A DNA stretch of 64,000 nt from Symbiodinium natans (GCA_905221605.1 CAJNDS010002255.1:225001-289000), one strand, 5' to 3'; shown: positions 42,031 to 52,895, numbered from the stretch's first letter. The notes: generated from the letters alone by a model not told the origin. Program-made: numbers and translations.

Positions 42031-42798
42031 CTAATCGAACAACTCGGGGTAGATGACCAACTCCTCCTCCTCCTCCTCCGCACCCTCGCCAACGATTGCA
42101 GCCATTGCCTGCTTCAATCTCGTAGTAGCAACGTGGTGATCTGTGACATTTTTCATCATCTTGCGAACCTCGACGGTCAAACGCCTGTGTGCAAGGAGCA
42201 CATTCAGGCGATTGTGGTCATGATCTTCGAGGCGCACCACATCATCGCAGGAGAGCGTCCCTACTACCTCCATGGCGTCCTCTTCACTGAGGCGGGTGAG
42301 CTTACTCAGCAGATCTCTGCTTACCCCATTCCGAGATATCAAGGCCTTTGTCAAGAAGATGTCGAGGCTCTTCATCACTGAACTGCCGCCGGGCGTAAAC
42401 CACGGAATGCACTCCTCGGCCTTTTGCACAAGTGCCTCAATATCATCCAGCAGCTGCTCATCCATCAAGAACGGTGTGAGTTTGGCTGCTTCTGACTCCC
42501 ATGAAGCCACGTACTCAACAACTGCATTTTTTGCCAACAGGTTCGGGAAGAGCGTCTTACTTTGCAATGCGTCATTTGACATTGGGCTCCTGCACGAGCG
42601 TGAAGCTGTTCCACCGAAGTGGCGCTGAATTGCCGCCCTTTCATAGGTGTATCCATCAGCAGCTGTCACTGGATCCTTCAGAAGTTCGTGCGTGATAGGA
42701 CACAGGAGGTGGTCCTTGGGGCCAGACAGCATTTCTTGCACACGCATCTGCAAGAGCTGCAGGGTCTTGCTGCGGCCATCGCCACTTGCAAGTGCCAT
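42031..42798 (-). CDS. U-box domain protein (probable E3 ubiquitin ligase)
   Basis: 255 residues, single exon, ATG at 42,798, TAG at 42,031. Residues about 28-103 form a U-box: LLCPITHELLKDPVTAADG (Cys33-Pro-Ile-Thr, Asp-Pro-Val), YTYERAAIQRHF, then SPMSND and the closing LFPNLLAKNAVVEYV. U-boxes are metal-free RING-like folds that recruit an E2 enzyme, so ubiquitin transfer is the likely activity. The rest is helical with no recognised substrate-binding repeats (residues about 105-235) and ends in an acidic run of six to seven Glu before LVIYPELFD. Kinase or ARM partner domains common in plant U-box proteins are absent. There is no sign of introns, unlike the neighbours. Confidence 0.9.
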   Translation of the reverse strand: MALASGDGRSKTLQLLQMRVQEMLSGPKDHLLCPITHELLKDPVTAADGYTYERAAIQRHFGGTASRSCRSPMSNDALQSKTLFPNLLAKNAVVEYVASWESEAAKLTPFLMDEQLLDDIEALVQKAEECIPWFTPGGSSVMKSLDIFLTKALISRNGVSRDLLSKLTRLSEEDAMEVVGTLSCDDVVRLEDHDHNRLNVLLAHRRLTVEVRKMMKNVTDHHVATTRLKQAMAAIVGEGAEEEEEELVIYPELFD

Positions 42799-42974
42799 CA
42801 GGCTGCAAAGCAGGCGCTAGCATACTATGAGGAACAAGAGGAAGGCATAGGGTTTGTGAGAAGGATGTGGGTTGCTTGGTACACCTCCGGCTATTGCCCG
42901 GCACACGCATACACATGGTGCCACGAACTCGTCCCATCCATGCAGGATCGAAGTATGGGAATGCTGGGGTTTGG

Positions 42975-43078
42975 GGGGGTTTAGGGCTTAGGTTAGGGTT
43001 TAGGGTTTAGGGTTTAGGGTTTAGGGTTTGGGGTTTGGGGTTTGGGGTTTAGGGTTTAGGGTTTAGGGTTTAGGGTGC
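42975..43078. repeat. TTTAGGG array
   Basis: About 14 units with TTTGGGG variants, between the U-box gene and the membrane-protein gene. Confidence 0.95.
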
Positions 43079-43342
43079 TGACTGGTGTAGCCTCCACTGA
43101 TTGCTGTCTGTCCCCCGGAACTGGCACGGCTTCGGGAAGTTGTCTGGAAAGCAGGTCGGGCGTTCGGTGCATACATCATACGTTGCAGTGTTTTGAAAAG
43201 CATAATATGATGACATCTGATAATGTGCTATGTTTGATAAAAGATATTATCATATTCAAATATGTCTCTGGGATCGTATTGTGTTCGATCATTTTCGAAC
43301 ATATGCTCCTTTAAACTGTATTATGATTCATCATAGTACTTT

Positions 43343-43671
43343 CTATGCCAAATTGCGTTGCAAACGCAACTCTGGGGCGGCCCATTCCCGCCTGAAGAGG
43401 ATCGCAGACTGCGCGATGAAGCCAAGGGTTGCGATCGCCAGGGTCATCATGAGCAACAGGAGCGTGTACTCCTGTCCCACTGCCGCGGCTACTGATGCCA
43501 TAACTTAAACCCTAAACCCTAAACCCTAAACCCTAAACCCTAAACCCTTATCACGGAACTCTCACAGTGATATGTACTGATAGTAGCAGCTTGAGTGGTG
43601 CAGAGCATAGCAAAGACCCATGCAACCATTAAGGCCAGAACATTCGGAGTAAGAAGCGGCACAGCTGCCAT
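43343..43671 (-). CDS. small two-helix membrane protein, telomere-repeat intron
   Basis: Exons 43,671-43,566 and 43,503-43,343, joined in phase 1 across a 62-nt intron (GTGAGA...TTTAAG) that is almost wholly TTTAGGG repeats. From ATG at 43,671 the product is 88 residues: a hydrophobic segment around NVLALMVAWVFAMLC, a polar link, a second segment TLLLLMMTLAIATLGFIAQ, then a basic tail ending LRLQRNLA before TAG. The frame is open upstream of the ATG to 43,734 with another hydrophobic stretch, so a longer N-terminus from an upstream exon is possible. I do not recognise the family. Small two-helix proteins of this size occur in photosynthetic and mitochondrial complexes, but nothing here proves that. 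Confidence 0.6.
43504..43565 (-). other. 62-nt telomere-repeat intron
   Basis: 5' site GTGAGA at 43,565 and 3' site AAG at 43,504. The interior is six TTTAGGG units in sense orientation. Confidence 0.6.
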
Positions 43672-43796
43672 TGCTTTAGCAACAGCCACAGTACCGGCAA
43701 GAGGGGCAAAACAAGAAACGCTGGTAGCCGGCAAGCAAGAAGCAGACCCTCACCCCAAAACTCAAGTCTTGAACCCAAGATCATGCCAATTGAGCC

Positions 43797-44235
43797 CCTA
43801 AACCCTAAACCCTAAACCCTAAACCCTAAACCCTAAGCCCTCAACCCTGAAGCGCTCCTGCGAACCCCGCGGCTTGCGATGTCGCAGGTACAGGCCTGGC
43901 CTGAGTCACTCCGTGACTCCTCACTCAAAGTCCCAGCTAGTGCCATGAACTGTGCTCTATTCTCCCCACAAAGAAAGGGCCCATATTTTTCTGGATCGGG
44001 CTTAAACCCTAAACCCTAAACCCTAAACCCTAAACCCTAAACCCTATGGTCCATCCCGAACAGCCCAGGGGTACTTTGGGGTTCATGTGGGCCCCAGGGC
44101 TGTGCTCATGGGCTCTCAGATGGCCGCCCGTGTTGAGAGTATAGGGTTTAGGGTTTAGGGTTTAGGGTTTAGGGGTTTAGGGTTTAGGGTTTAGGGTTTA
44201 GGGTTTAGGGTTTAGGGTTTAGGGTTTAGGGTTAG
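43797..44235. repeat. telomere-type tracts in both orientations
   Basis: CCCTAAA at 43,797-43,837 and 44,004-44,046, TTTAGGG at 44,142-44,234. Unique spacers show no clear exon. Confidence 0.93.
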
Positions 44236-44516
44236 GCCGCAGAGGATATAGCGCGACGTTGCGGTGCTATGAGTTTCACATGGATGCCCTGGAAGCTGAC
44301 ACAGGCACATTGACTAGTCAAGCTAACCCTAAACCCCAAACCCCAAACCCTAAACCCCGAACCCTAAACCCTAAACCATCAAGCAACACATCTCGGAGCC
44401 GGTCTGGCGCCCAACGCCACCGATGGCATTGAAGGCCTTCAGCTTGCGCAAGTACCTCGACGTTGGGGTTTGGGGCTTGGGGTTTAGGGTTTAGGGTTTC
44501 GGGCTTGGGGTTTAGG

Positions 44517-44562
44517 TTGGGATGTTCCCCCTTATACTGACAGTTCTTAACAGGATTGCAAT
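44517..44562. mobile_element. MITE-like element, family 1, half copy
   Basis: Only the left terminus TTGGGATGTTCCCCC and the TATACTGACAG arm are present; the right arm is replaced by a short tandem GGGTACTACATCCAAA. Confidence 0.65.
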
Positions 44563-44695
44563 AGGGGTACTACATCCAAAGGGTACTACATCCAAAGGTT
44601 TAGGGTTAGCTCAGGGTTTGGGGTTTGGGGTCGAAGACAAACGGCCCAGGCTCACGTTTGCAAAAATGGTTGATTCCTCCCTTCCAACTACATGA

Positions 44696-44699
<4 letters not shown>

Positions 44700-44735
<36 letters not shown>

Positions 44736-44935
44736 AAAAAAAGCTCCACACATATATGGTTCCGTGTCCCGTGTCGGGTCCGTAAGCGGACGGTTCGCCA
44801 GGACCAGAGCCAGTTGAAGCCCCTCCCCCCTGCCCACCCGCCCCCCCCCCCCACACCCCCCCTTGCCCCCCACACCCCCCCCCTGCCCCCCCACCCCACC
44901 CACCCCCCCCCCCTACCCCCCCAAAGCCAGTGCAG
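44700..44935. repeat. poly-C / poly-A junction and C-rich tract
   Basis: C33 joined to A9 (44,700-44,742), then unique sequence, then an interrupted C-rich run (44,820-44,930). ORFs here are homopolymer translations. Confidence 0.95.
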
Positions 44936-45226
44936 AATATTGCTGAGCGGGTTCAACTGGTGTGAGCACGGCCGGGGATGAGCCGAAGAGTCTAAACTTG
45001 AACCTCAACCCTAAACCTTAAACCTTAAACCTGAAACCTGAAGCACTCCCCCCTCCCCCTTCCCCCCTTCAATCCAAGCCCCGTCTCTTGAACCCTAAAC
45101 CCAAAAAAGCCCTAAACCCGAAAGCGTGAACCTTGAGCCCGAAGCCCTCAATCCTAAACTAACCCTCAACCCTAAACCCCAAACCATAAACCATAAACCC
45201 GGAACCCTAAACCCTAAGCCCAACCC

Positions 45227-45355
45227 TTATTGCTGGGGGTCCATTGGGCGCTGCGGAATCACCATGCTCACACGGATGCGCTGGGCCGGGCCGAGGCGGG
45301 TCGCGTAGCGTTAAAATTAATACGTATTAATTTTTGTATTTGTATTTGCAGACAA

Positions 45356-45391
<36 letters not shown>

Positions 45392-46225
45392 TATTTATGT
45401 ATTTATTCATTGATTGATATATTTATGTATTCTATTGTATGCGAATATTTATACCGACTTTATTTATATGTTGTCAGATAGAAGAATATAGACATACTAC
45501 CGTATCTAATTAATCATACTATGTAAGATGAAGCCGAAAGTGTCCATAAACGCATCTCACATACTCCATACTCTTTATTGTGTTTTTAGATCTCAATCTC
45601 CGAGGTCGGCTCCAGTTGTAGAAGTGGTTGCCCGGAGCGGCCACGAAGTAGAGCGCGGCCTCCGCGCCAGCGATGGATTCGCGACTTCGATCAACAATTG
45701 TACAATAAAGAGGCTTAACCCTAAATCCTAGAACCTAAACTCTGAGCCCGAACCCTAAACCCTGACCCTCAAGCCCAAAGCCCAAACCCTGAACCCCCCC
45801 CAAAACCCCGAACCTCCACGCGGCGGACGAAGCTCACGCAGAAGGCGCCGCCCAGCTCCGCGAACCTGAGGGGAGGTAGGGTTTGGGGTTTTGGGTTTTG
45901 GGTTTTGGGTTTGGGGTTGGGGGTTTGAGTTGGGATTCGGGATGTTCCCCCTTATACTAACAGTCCCTAATCGGAATAAGAATAGGTATGACAATCTCTA
46001 ATTAGTATGGACTGTTAGTATACGGGGGAACATCCCAAGGTTTGGCGTTCACGGTGGGCTCGGATAGAAGTCTGGCCTTTGAGGATGCTCTCGGAGCGAT
46101 GGAAGCATCCCTAAACCCGTAACCGGAAGTTTCTGAAGTTGGGGTCACCTTTTTTTCCCTGCACAGTGGTAGAATCCCCCTTGAAAGGCCCCTTCTTCAC
46201 CCACCCACCCTTCAGGCCCCTTCTT

Positions 46226-46256
<31 letters not shown>

Positions 46257-49200
46257 AAAAAAAAAAAAGAGGGAGGGGGGGACCCAAAGTTTTTGAAGCC
46301 CCCAGAACAGTAAGTATCCCTAAGTACCCCCCAAGCATCCCTAAGTATCCCCACGTATGCAAAAGTATCCCTAAACCCTAAACCCTAAACCCTAAACCCT
46401 AAACCCTAAACCCTAAACCCTAAACCCTAAACCCTAAACCCTAAACCCTAAACCCTAAACCCGAACCCCTAACCATTAACCCTAAACCCTCACTGGGCCA
46501 GGGCCCGGGCATCGGCAGCAGCCGCTGGCAGCACTGGCAGCGGCGCCTCACACGGCGCCTCCGAGAGGGCTCCTCCGCGCCGCCTGTATTTGTGGCTTGG
46601 GGTTTAGGGTTTAGGGTTAGGGTTTAGGGTTTAGGGCTTAGGGCTTAGGGCTTAGGGCTTAGGGCTGAGGGTCTAGGGGGCAGAGCAGGGTGTAAGGGTG
46701 AGGCTTAAAAGGGTGTATAATTAAGGCCTCTGGCACGAAGCCCAGACCTGAAACCCCGGATCTAGACTCCAAACCTAAACCCTAAACCGAGAGCCTACAC
46801 TCTGAAGGCTAAACCCCGCACCCTGAACCCTCAACCAACCCTCAATCTAAGGCCCTGGCTGTCCGCAACAGTCCCCACAGTGGTCTGTGGCCTGGGCCAT
46901 CTCCAAAATACGGCCCCCTCTTGGGGTGGCCTAGGGCTTGTTTGTAAGAACCGAAGGGGTCCTGATGTAGGGAATCTACAATCCATTCTCTCAAACCTTT
47001 CTACTCGATAAACCCAATAAACCCAAAACCCCAAACCCCAAACCCTAAGCCTGCTTCTGTCCGTAGTCAGCCTCAGCGAAAAGCTCCGGGGGCCCCAGCG
47101 AGAGCGGCTCGCTCTCCCCCCAGCCGCAGTCTCGGAAGGCCACTGTCAGAGCAGGACCTTAGGGACCAGACTCTTCGTTAGCTCTTACTGAGTTGTGCTT
47201 TAAAGCCTTAGAAGAGTATTTTGGAATAGGTTCCTTCATGAGGAAAGAAGAGAAATTCAACATCATCCCAAAGCACAACCCAGCTTAAGAACAAGAGGTA
47301 AGAATTTCAAGCAGAAGAAAGGTTGTGCTAGCCATGCAAGAACGAAAGAAGTATCACGGTCATCGCATCCAGCCTCCGCGTCCACAGCTGCGCTGCCTGC
47401 GTGAACGGGCAAACCACCGCCCATTGTGAGCGTTGCAGGCTTCTCTTTAGTTTGCGTTATGCTACCGGAACTTGCTCGGCCGCCGCTATTCTTTTTGGCC
47501 CACCTCAACATACTGTCAAAGTCGTGGTATGTCGAGGATGCTCGTTCCAACTCCGGCCTCGGTGGCGATCTGAGGCTAGGGTTTAGGGTTTAGGGTTTAG
47601 GGTTTAGGGTTTAGGGTTTAGGGTTTATGGTTTAGGGTTTAGGGTTTAGGGTTTAGGGTTTAGGGTTCAGGGTTTAGGGCGATGGGGCTTAGAGTTCAGA
47701 GTAGGGCACTGCAGAGAAACAAGCAAGATACAAACAGATGTCATCAGAGCCGGCTGACTCTTTCGCACAAGTTACGGCGCATGTGAGCCAGCTCTGTTGG
47801 GGCACTATTGGGCCTGCCGTGTCAGAAATCTGCAAGCAGTAGGAAAGTATCATTTAAGTAAGGGTCTGTTTTGGGACACAGGCGCTATAGGGCTTGTGCG
47901 CAAACCCCTCTCACAGCACCTCTTAAATCAGAAAATCCCAGATTCGGCTTTCTTGCATGGCCTTGTGCTATGAATAACTCACAGGATCCGGCTTTTAAGA
48001 CACACAGAGTACCCTAACCCTGCAAAGGATTACCCGTGAGTTCCTGGTCTCGGCGCCCTGGCAGTTCCGGCACCTCCGGCATGGGCGACGGGCAGAAGCT
48101 CGGAGAGTTCTGAACGAAGTTCAGGCACTCGGTGGGAGAGACCTCAGCATGGTGGTCGAAGGAATTACTGATGAACCTTGAAGCAGATAAACCTGAGACG
48201 AACTGACGCGGACTTGAATACAGCGCGTGGGAACAGCAAAGACCTCTCAGCTGCAAGCCAAGCATGCCATCGGGGCTGGCATGACCTCGAAGCACGAGTC
48301 AAGCTGCGTCAAGCCGTGTCGGCCGGTTGTCTCGCGGCATCCGAGCACTCAGAGCAATGCTGCGCGGAGCTTGGTTGTGCTCGGGGGGGCGTCCAGTCCT
48401 GGCAGCTGCGAGGCACGGCGCGCGTGATGGATGGTTTAGTCACTGAGTAGCTGGCGGGACGATGCCGACGGGTGGTTGGCCCGCTGTGTGAGTACCTGAA
48501 GGCTGTGTGTGGAGTGCTCGAAGCCGCACGCCACACAGCGAAGACTATGCGGTGACACTCTAGGCGCACCAGCGCAAGCCTTCGGCGCATCGTGTGTTCC
48601 ACAGACCTCACGGCTGGAAGGGGCTGCGCAGCGCTTTGGGAACTCGCGCGGGGTGCGGCTCGCATTGAGGGCTGGACTGCGGAACCGGCGTCAAGACCCC
48701 TGTAGGAGTCTTCAGCTCGGAGCTCAGGCCGTTCAAGCCCGACTTGCCAGGACCTGTACCTGCCGATGCCGCAGATGATCAACCTCTGGCTTCAGGCACC
48801 AAGCCTAAACCCTAAACCCTCCCCCCCCCCAAAAAAAAAAAAAAAACAACAAGAAATGAATTAAAATGCCCAGGGAGCGGTTTGACTCGAAGTGCATCGC
48901 GGCTTCGATGTGTATGTCCCAGGAGCTTTGTCTGCCTCGGGTGTCTGCAACCCAAAGTGTCACAAAAAAACCCTGTTCGGCTCCCCATCTGCGGCAAGCT
49001 AACTTTGCGTAAGGCCCGGGCCCACAGGCGTGACATCAGTGCTGGACCTTCCGAGCAGCTAAGGGGACTTGTAGGGTGTAAACACTGAACCCTGCGCCCC
49101 AAGATGCCCTCCAAGATACTCTAGGTCCCGCCTCCTTCTTCCAACTTTGTGGCTCGTCTTTGGAACCAAGGATTCAAAAAGGATGGCATGGCACCTCGCC

Positions 49201-50268
49201 CGGCCACCACCCACCAAGCTCGCGGCAAGCGGAAGGTCTAACGAGATAAAAGATCTTGGGATGTTCCCCCTTATACTAACAGTCCTGAATAGGGATTATA
49301 GTATCCCTATTAAGGACTGTGAGTATAGGGGGGAACATCCCAGTAAAAATCAGCTCAGGCAGGCGCTCGATGTCCGTCTGCAGCAGAACCCTGGAAGACA
49401 CCTGGACTGAAAGAGCACTTCTCTCTGACTGAGTTACCACAAGTCTGCTTGCATCGATGAGGCAGCCCTAAACCCTGGGCCCTATGTTCTGATGGCTGTG
49501 AAGCCAAGGGCGAAGCACGCTGCATCGATCTAAACAAAGGTCGAAGGTCCTGCGCCAGGACGACAGAAAGCCCCATGCGAAACCATCAACCCCACATAGT
49601 AGGATCCATAATAAGGACCCCAATAAGGTACCCCGAATTTCAAAAACCCTGCACTGAGGGTCCATGTCCCGGCTCCTCCTCGCTGGGATTTGGCGGCAGG
49701 AGCCGCGCGAGGAGGTTAAAAGGCAAGAGCACCTGTGCAGGAAGAGGAGCCTCTTGGAGGTTCGGGGCGAAACCCTAAACCCGAAGCCCTCTGAAGAGGC
49801 GCTTCTTGGAGGTTCCGGGGGAGAAGGTTTAGGGTTTAGGGTAACCTCCCAAACTCGTCAAGCTTCGAGCTTCGGCGCAGAGACCCTAAACATCCCTAAA
49901 CCCTAAAGCCTAAACCCAAAGCAAAACATGAAGTAGCCAGCTCCTTTTGGGACAAAGCTCCTGTGGGGGCGACAAATAGCCAGCTGGCTGGTCACAGGCC
50001 TCTTGCCCGGGGCCCCTCTTCATGAAGTCGCGTTTCCGGGCTCAAATTGGGTTTAGCGTCTATATTGGGGGGTTAGGATCTGAGCAAGTAGGTTTAGGGT
50101 TTTGGGTTTACAGTTTATAGGGTTTAGGGTTTTGAGTTTATAGGGTTTAGGGTTTAGGGTTTGAGGTTTGGGGTTTAGGGTTTACAGCACCTGGCCTGGT
50201 GCCAAATCCGGCGACCCAAGTACTGGCCCACAGACTGCACGAAAGGATCCGCGTAGTCCAGGTGATAC
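45227..50268 (-). CDS. large multi-exon gene (about 18 exons), unknown protein
   Basis: Minus-strand exons: 50,268-50,186; 50,040-49,928; about 49,732-49,660; about 49,549-49,480; 49,390-49,337; 49,254-49,195; 49,058-48,870; 48,789-48,496; 48,176-48,034; 47,813-47,710; 47,550-47,358; 47,142-47,051; 46,930-about 46,855; 46,583-about 46,495; 46,110-46,053; 45,865-45,814; 45,659-about 45,590; 45,280-45,227 (TAA). Eleven of the junctions agree in phase. Telling peptides: YADPFVQSVGQYLGRRIWHQ, RLVRLECHRIVF-like Arg-rich sequence in the 97-codon exon, DHHAEVSPTECLNFVQNSPS, GWGESEPLSLGPPELFAEAD and RIRVSMVIPQRPMDPQQ at the end. Several sites are non-GT: GC at 47,050, probably GC at 48,869, GA near 46,493. 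No domain is recognised. Introns hold TTTAGGG/CCCTAAA arrays and two family-1 MITEs. Uncertain junctions are the two marked near 49.5-49.7 kb and the 45.6-kb exon; the model could also be two genes. Confidence 0.5.
45310..45560. other. A/T-rich intronic stretch with (TA)n
   Basis: TATATATA run at 45,356-45,388 in A/T-rich sequence between the last two exons of the gene above. Confidence 0.7.
45937..46039. mobile_element. MITE-like palindromic element, family 1, copy 3
   Basis: Complete: CGGGATGTTCCCCC and GGGGGAACATCCCAAG termini with TATACTAACAG / CTGTTAGTATA arms. It lies inside the intron 46,052-45,866. Confidence 0.85.
46225..46272. repeat. poly-C / poly-A junction
   Basis: About C26, then TC, then A12, within an intron of the large gene. 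Confidence 0.92.
46371..46462. repeat. CCCTAAA array
   Basis: About 13 units. It lies in the intron whose 3' splice site is TTTAG at 46,111. Confidence 0.95.
47577..47680. repeat. TTTAGGG array
   Basis: About 14 units (one TTTATGG), in the intron 47,709-47,551. Confidence 0.95.
48823..48846. repeat. poly-C / poly-A junction
   Basis: C10 joined to A16, in the intron between exons 48,870 and 48,789. Confidence 0.92.
49255..49343. mobile_element. MITE-like palindromic element, family 1, copy 4 (an intron)
   Basis: Termini CTTGGGATGTTCCCCC and GGGGGGAACATCCCAG. Minus-strand GT at 49,336 and AG ending at 49,255 lie inside the termini, so the 82 nt between are an intron joining two coding exons in phase 2 (AT|A). 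Confidence 0.85.
50095..50180. repeat. TTTAGGG/TTTTGGG tract
   Basis: Degenerate telomere-type run in the intron between exons 50,186 and 50,040. Confidence 0.9.
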
Positions 50269-50919
50269 CTCGTCAGACCCCCGACTCGAAAGCACCCCCT
50301 TAATCAAAGGAGCCCTTCAATTGAACGAGTTCGGGATTAGGGTTCAGGGTTTCCGGGTTTTCAGGGTTTGGGGTTTAGGGTTTAGGGTTTAGGCTTTGTT
50401 GTTCTCAAGCCATGCTTGAGAACCCCTATCACAACCAAAGGAACCCGTTTAACCAAAGGAGTTCTTCTCTGAAGTCATCTTTTAGAGCCCCTACTACCAC
50501 CTGCGGAACTTTTCTGCAGTCGACTTTAGAACCACGGTTTTACACTTAAGGAGTATGTTCCCCAACCACGTGATATGTTGGAGTCACCCTCTTCTCTCTG
50601 CAAAGAAATGTGCCAGAGCAGAAGACGCGTAGTCCTTTGAGAGTTTGCTAAATCGGTCCGAAAAGCCTGAAGCCTAAAGGAATCCCTGCCACTCATGGTT
50701 CACCTGAAACCCAAAGGCAAGATATCAAATACCCCAAGAGCATCGTCTTTACTGTTCGTCAACCCTGCACTTGCCAGCGAACACAAACCACTCAGGCCAC
50801 AAAATCCCAGAACCTCAAAATTTAGGGCTTAGGGCTTATGTTGTTTGGGTTTAGGGTTTAGGGTTTTCACAGCAAACCACATCCCCCCCCCCCCCCGCCC
50901 CGCCAACCCCGCACTGACT

Positions 50920-51152
50920 CCCGGGCGGGGCTGTGTACTCCCCGTCCCCCGCCGCTGTGATGACCATGGGCAGGGCTGGCTTGATCGCCCAGTCCTCCCG
51001 GTCAAGTGTGAAATTTTCTCGGTGTGGAGCTTGCGCCTATAGGGCTTCCACGTTCCAACCTGCCACTCGAATGCAAGAGATTTCTGTCGACCTCGGCTGG
51101 TGTCCTCGAGCGTCTTGGAGTAGTCTAGCACATCCACGTATGCCAGCGTCAT
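50920..51152 (-). CDS. candidate coding segment(s), unknown protein
   Basis: 51,152-51,060 reads LAYVDVLDYSKTLEDTSRG, ending CAG|GTTGGA. From 51,029 another frame reads FTLDREDWAIKPALPMVITA through 50,925. Both have coding codon bias, but the 30-nt gap and the phases do not fit a simple intron, so an unrecognised exon or a base error is possible. It could be the upstream part of the 45.2-50.3 kb gene. Confidence 0.4.
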
Positions 51153-51602
51153 CTCACGATCGGTACCTCAGCTTGAACGACTCGGCTGGCCGAAGCAACC
51201 CGGGTGTTTGTTCTGGACATCGCCGGACGGAACCCCAGCTTAGGAGGGCCTGTGGGATGTTCCTGCACGCAATTGCGGATTTGCGATTTGGGGGGGGGGG
51301 GGGGGTACCTTATTGGGGTCCTGATTCTGAGGGGATCCTACTAGTTTAGGGTCCCCTATTTTCGTAAACCCCCAAGTCGTCCCGTCGTTTTAGCGACCTG
51401 TAGAGGCGGCTTGATGCGAGGGGTCTAAACAAGCAAAGACATGAGGCCATCGCAGCAGCACTGCAACCTGATCGACAGAGACCTCAGAAAGAACCCCGAT
51501 ATGAAGCCCTTCAAAATCCCAAGCCATCCCAAGCCCGGAACCCGAAAAAAACCTCTCAACGCCCCTCAACGCCTCTCAACACCTCGCAACACCTCGCAAC
51601 CC

Positions 51603-51670
51603 CCCCTACAACCTCCCCAACAACCTCCCCAACAACCTCCCCAACAACCTCCCCAACAACCTCCCCCAGA
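51603..51670. repeat. 12-bp minisatellite CCTCCCCAACAA
   Basis: Five units, preceded by a related CTCGCAACAC run. Confidence 0.9.
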
Positions 51671-51908
51671 GTTCCCTTAAACACACCCCGGGTCGGCCGG
51701 CCGAACTTCAGGCCAAACCGGCTGGGGTTCGGGATGCCTCGGAGGACTCTCAGTAATCGTGGTGTTTAGGCTTCAGGGTTTGGGGTTTAGGGTTGAGGGT
51801 TGAGGGTTAAGGGCTGTTAGGGTTCAGGCTTTGGGTTCTTTTTGTTAGGGTTTAGGGTGTTCAATGTCGTTCTTCAATTATTGCAGTTGTTGCAGAGTTG
51901 TCAGGTCT

Positions 51909-52140
51909 TCAGGGTTTTCGGGGCTCAGAGTTTTCAGGCTCCAGAGAGATCTTCGGTCTCTTCAAAACTCGGGAAGCGTTTAGAAGGCCGCAAGGGCGCG
52001 TACAAGCGCTTTGCGAAACCCCCCCTAAACCCCAAACCTTACGACATCGCACACGCTTGATAGGTAACGCATATTCCGAACCCCAACCCGGCCGAGACCA
52101 GGGCTCAGGGACCAGAGCGTCTCGTTTGCACCGGACGCCT
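51909..52140 (-). CDS. candidate last exons, unknown protein
   Basis: An exon-like segment near 52,135-52,100 (ASGANETLWSLSPGLGR, then GTTGGG) and a terminal frame 52,020-51,909 (NASRVLKRPKISLEPENSE, then TGA). Coding-like codons in both. The segment at about 52,350-52,265 (FSRAADVAAYVWSLSAS) is a further candidate exon. Confidence 0.33.
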
Positions 52141-52788
52141 CGCCTCAGTCGAAGCAAAAGGCTTTAGGGTTTAGGGCGTTTTCGGGATTAAGGGATAGTG
52201 CTTCGTGCTTCAGGGGACAACTGGCAGTTTGCTAGGCCTCCTCAGAATTTGAGCAGCCCAAAACTCTCGGCCAAAGTTTCATGAAGTGTGAGACGAGGCA
52301 CTCAACGACCATACGTATGCCGCAACATCTGCGGCTCTGGAAAATCGAAGGTGCCACCGGAAGTACCTGCCAGCACTGCCCTGCGTATGAACGCCGAAAA
52401 AGGCATCTCAAGCTCCCAAAATTCTAGACCTTTCGAGTTCCTAATGGGGACCATATACGGGGTACCAAATTCCCTCTATCCCTACTGACTCCACGAAAGA
52501 AACCCAAAAAGCTGCCCCGCAGTAATCTCTGAAACCTTCCAGCTCTACCAAACATCCAGAACTTAAGACCTCCAATCATCCACATCACAAGTATCATGCA
52601 CTCCAAAATCCTAAGAATAATCCAACATACATACCCCTTAACCTGTAAAGGGAGAATATAAGGAAGGATGTTACCATACCCCTTAAGCTCTTTTAAGGGG
52701 GAAAGATGGGAACCAAGAGCAATGGCAACACTAACCATGGGAAGCATATTCTTCCGACTGCAAATATGGAGAGAAAAAAAAAACCTAA

Positions 52789-52895
52789 ACCCCATTGGGC
52801 ACTCGGCGACCGGGAGGTACAGCCAACGGAGGACGCCCTCCGCCATTAGCTGGGATCGCATCCTTCCACTGATACGAGGGAGTGCTCTTGCAGCA
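52789..52895 (-). CDS. candidate internal exon
   Basis: Frame GRMRSQLMAEGVLRWLYLP entered from TAATTGAAAG and left at GTTTAG, a telomere-type 5' site. The downstream continuation of the ORF is A/T-rich and hydrophobic, probably intronic. Confidence 0.38.

Noticed and set aside
45866-46052. Family-1 copy 3 as an exact intron like copy 4
   Set aside because: Using its own GT and AG breaks the frame between the flanking exons. GTGAAC at 46,052 and CTCAG at 45,866 restore it, so the element only sits inside the intron.
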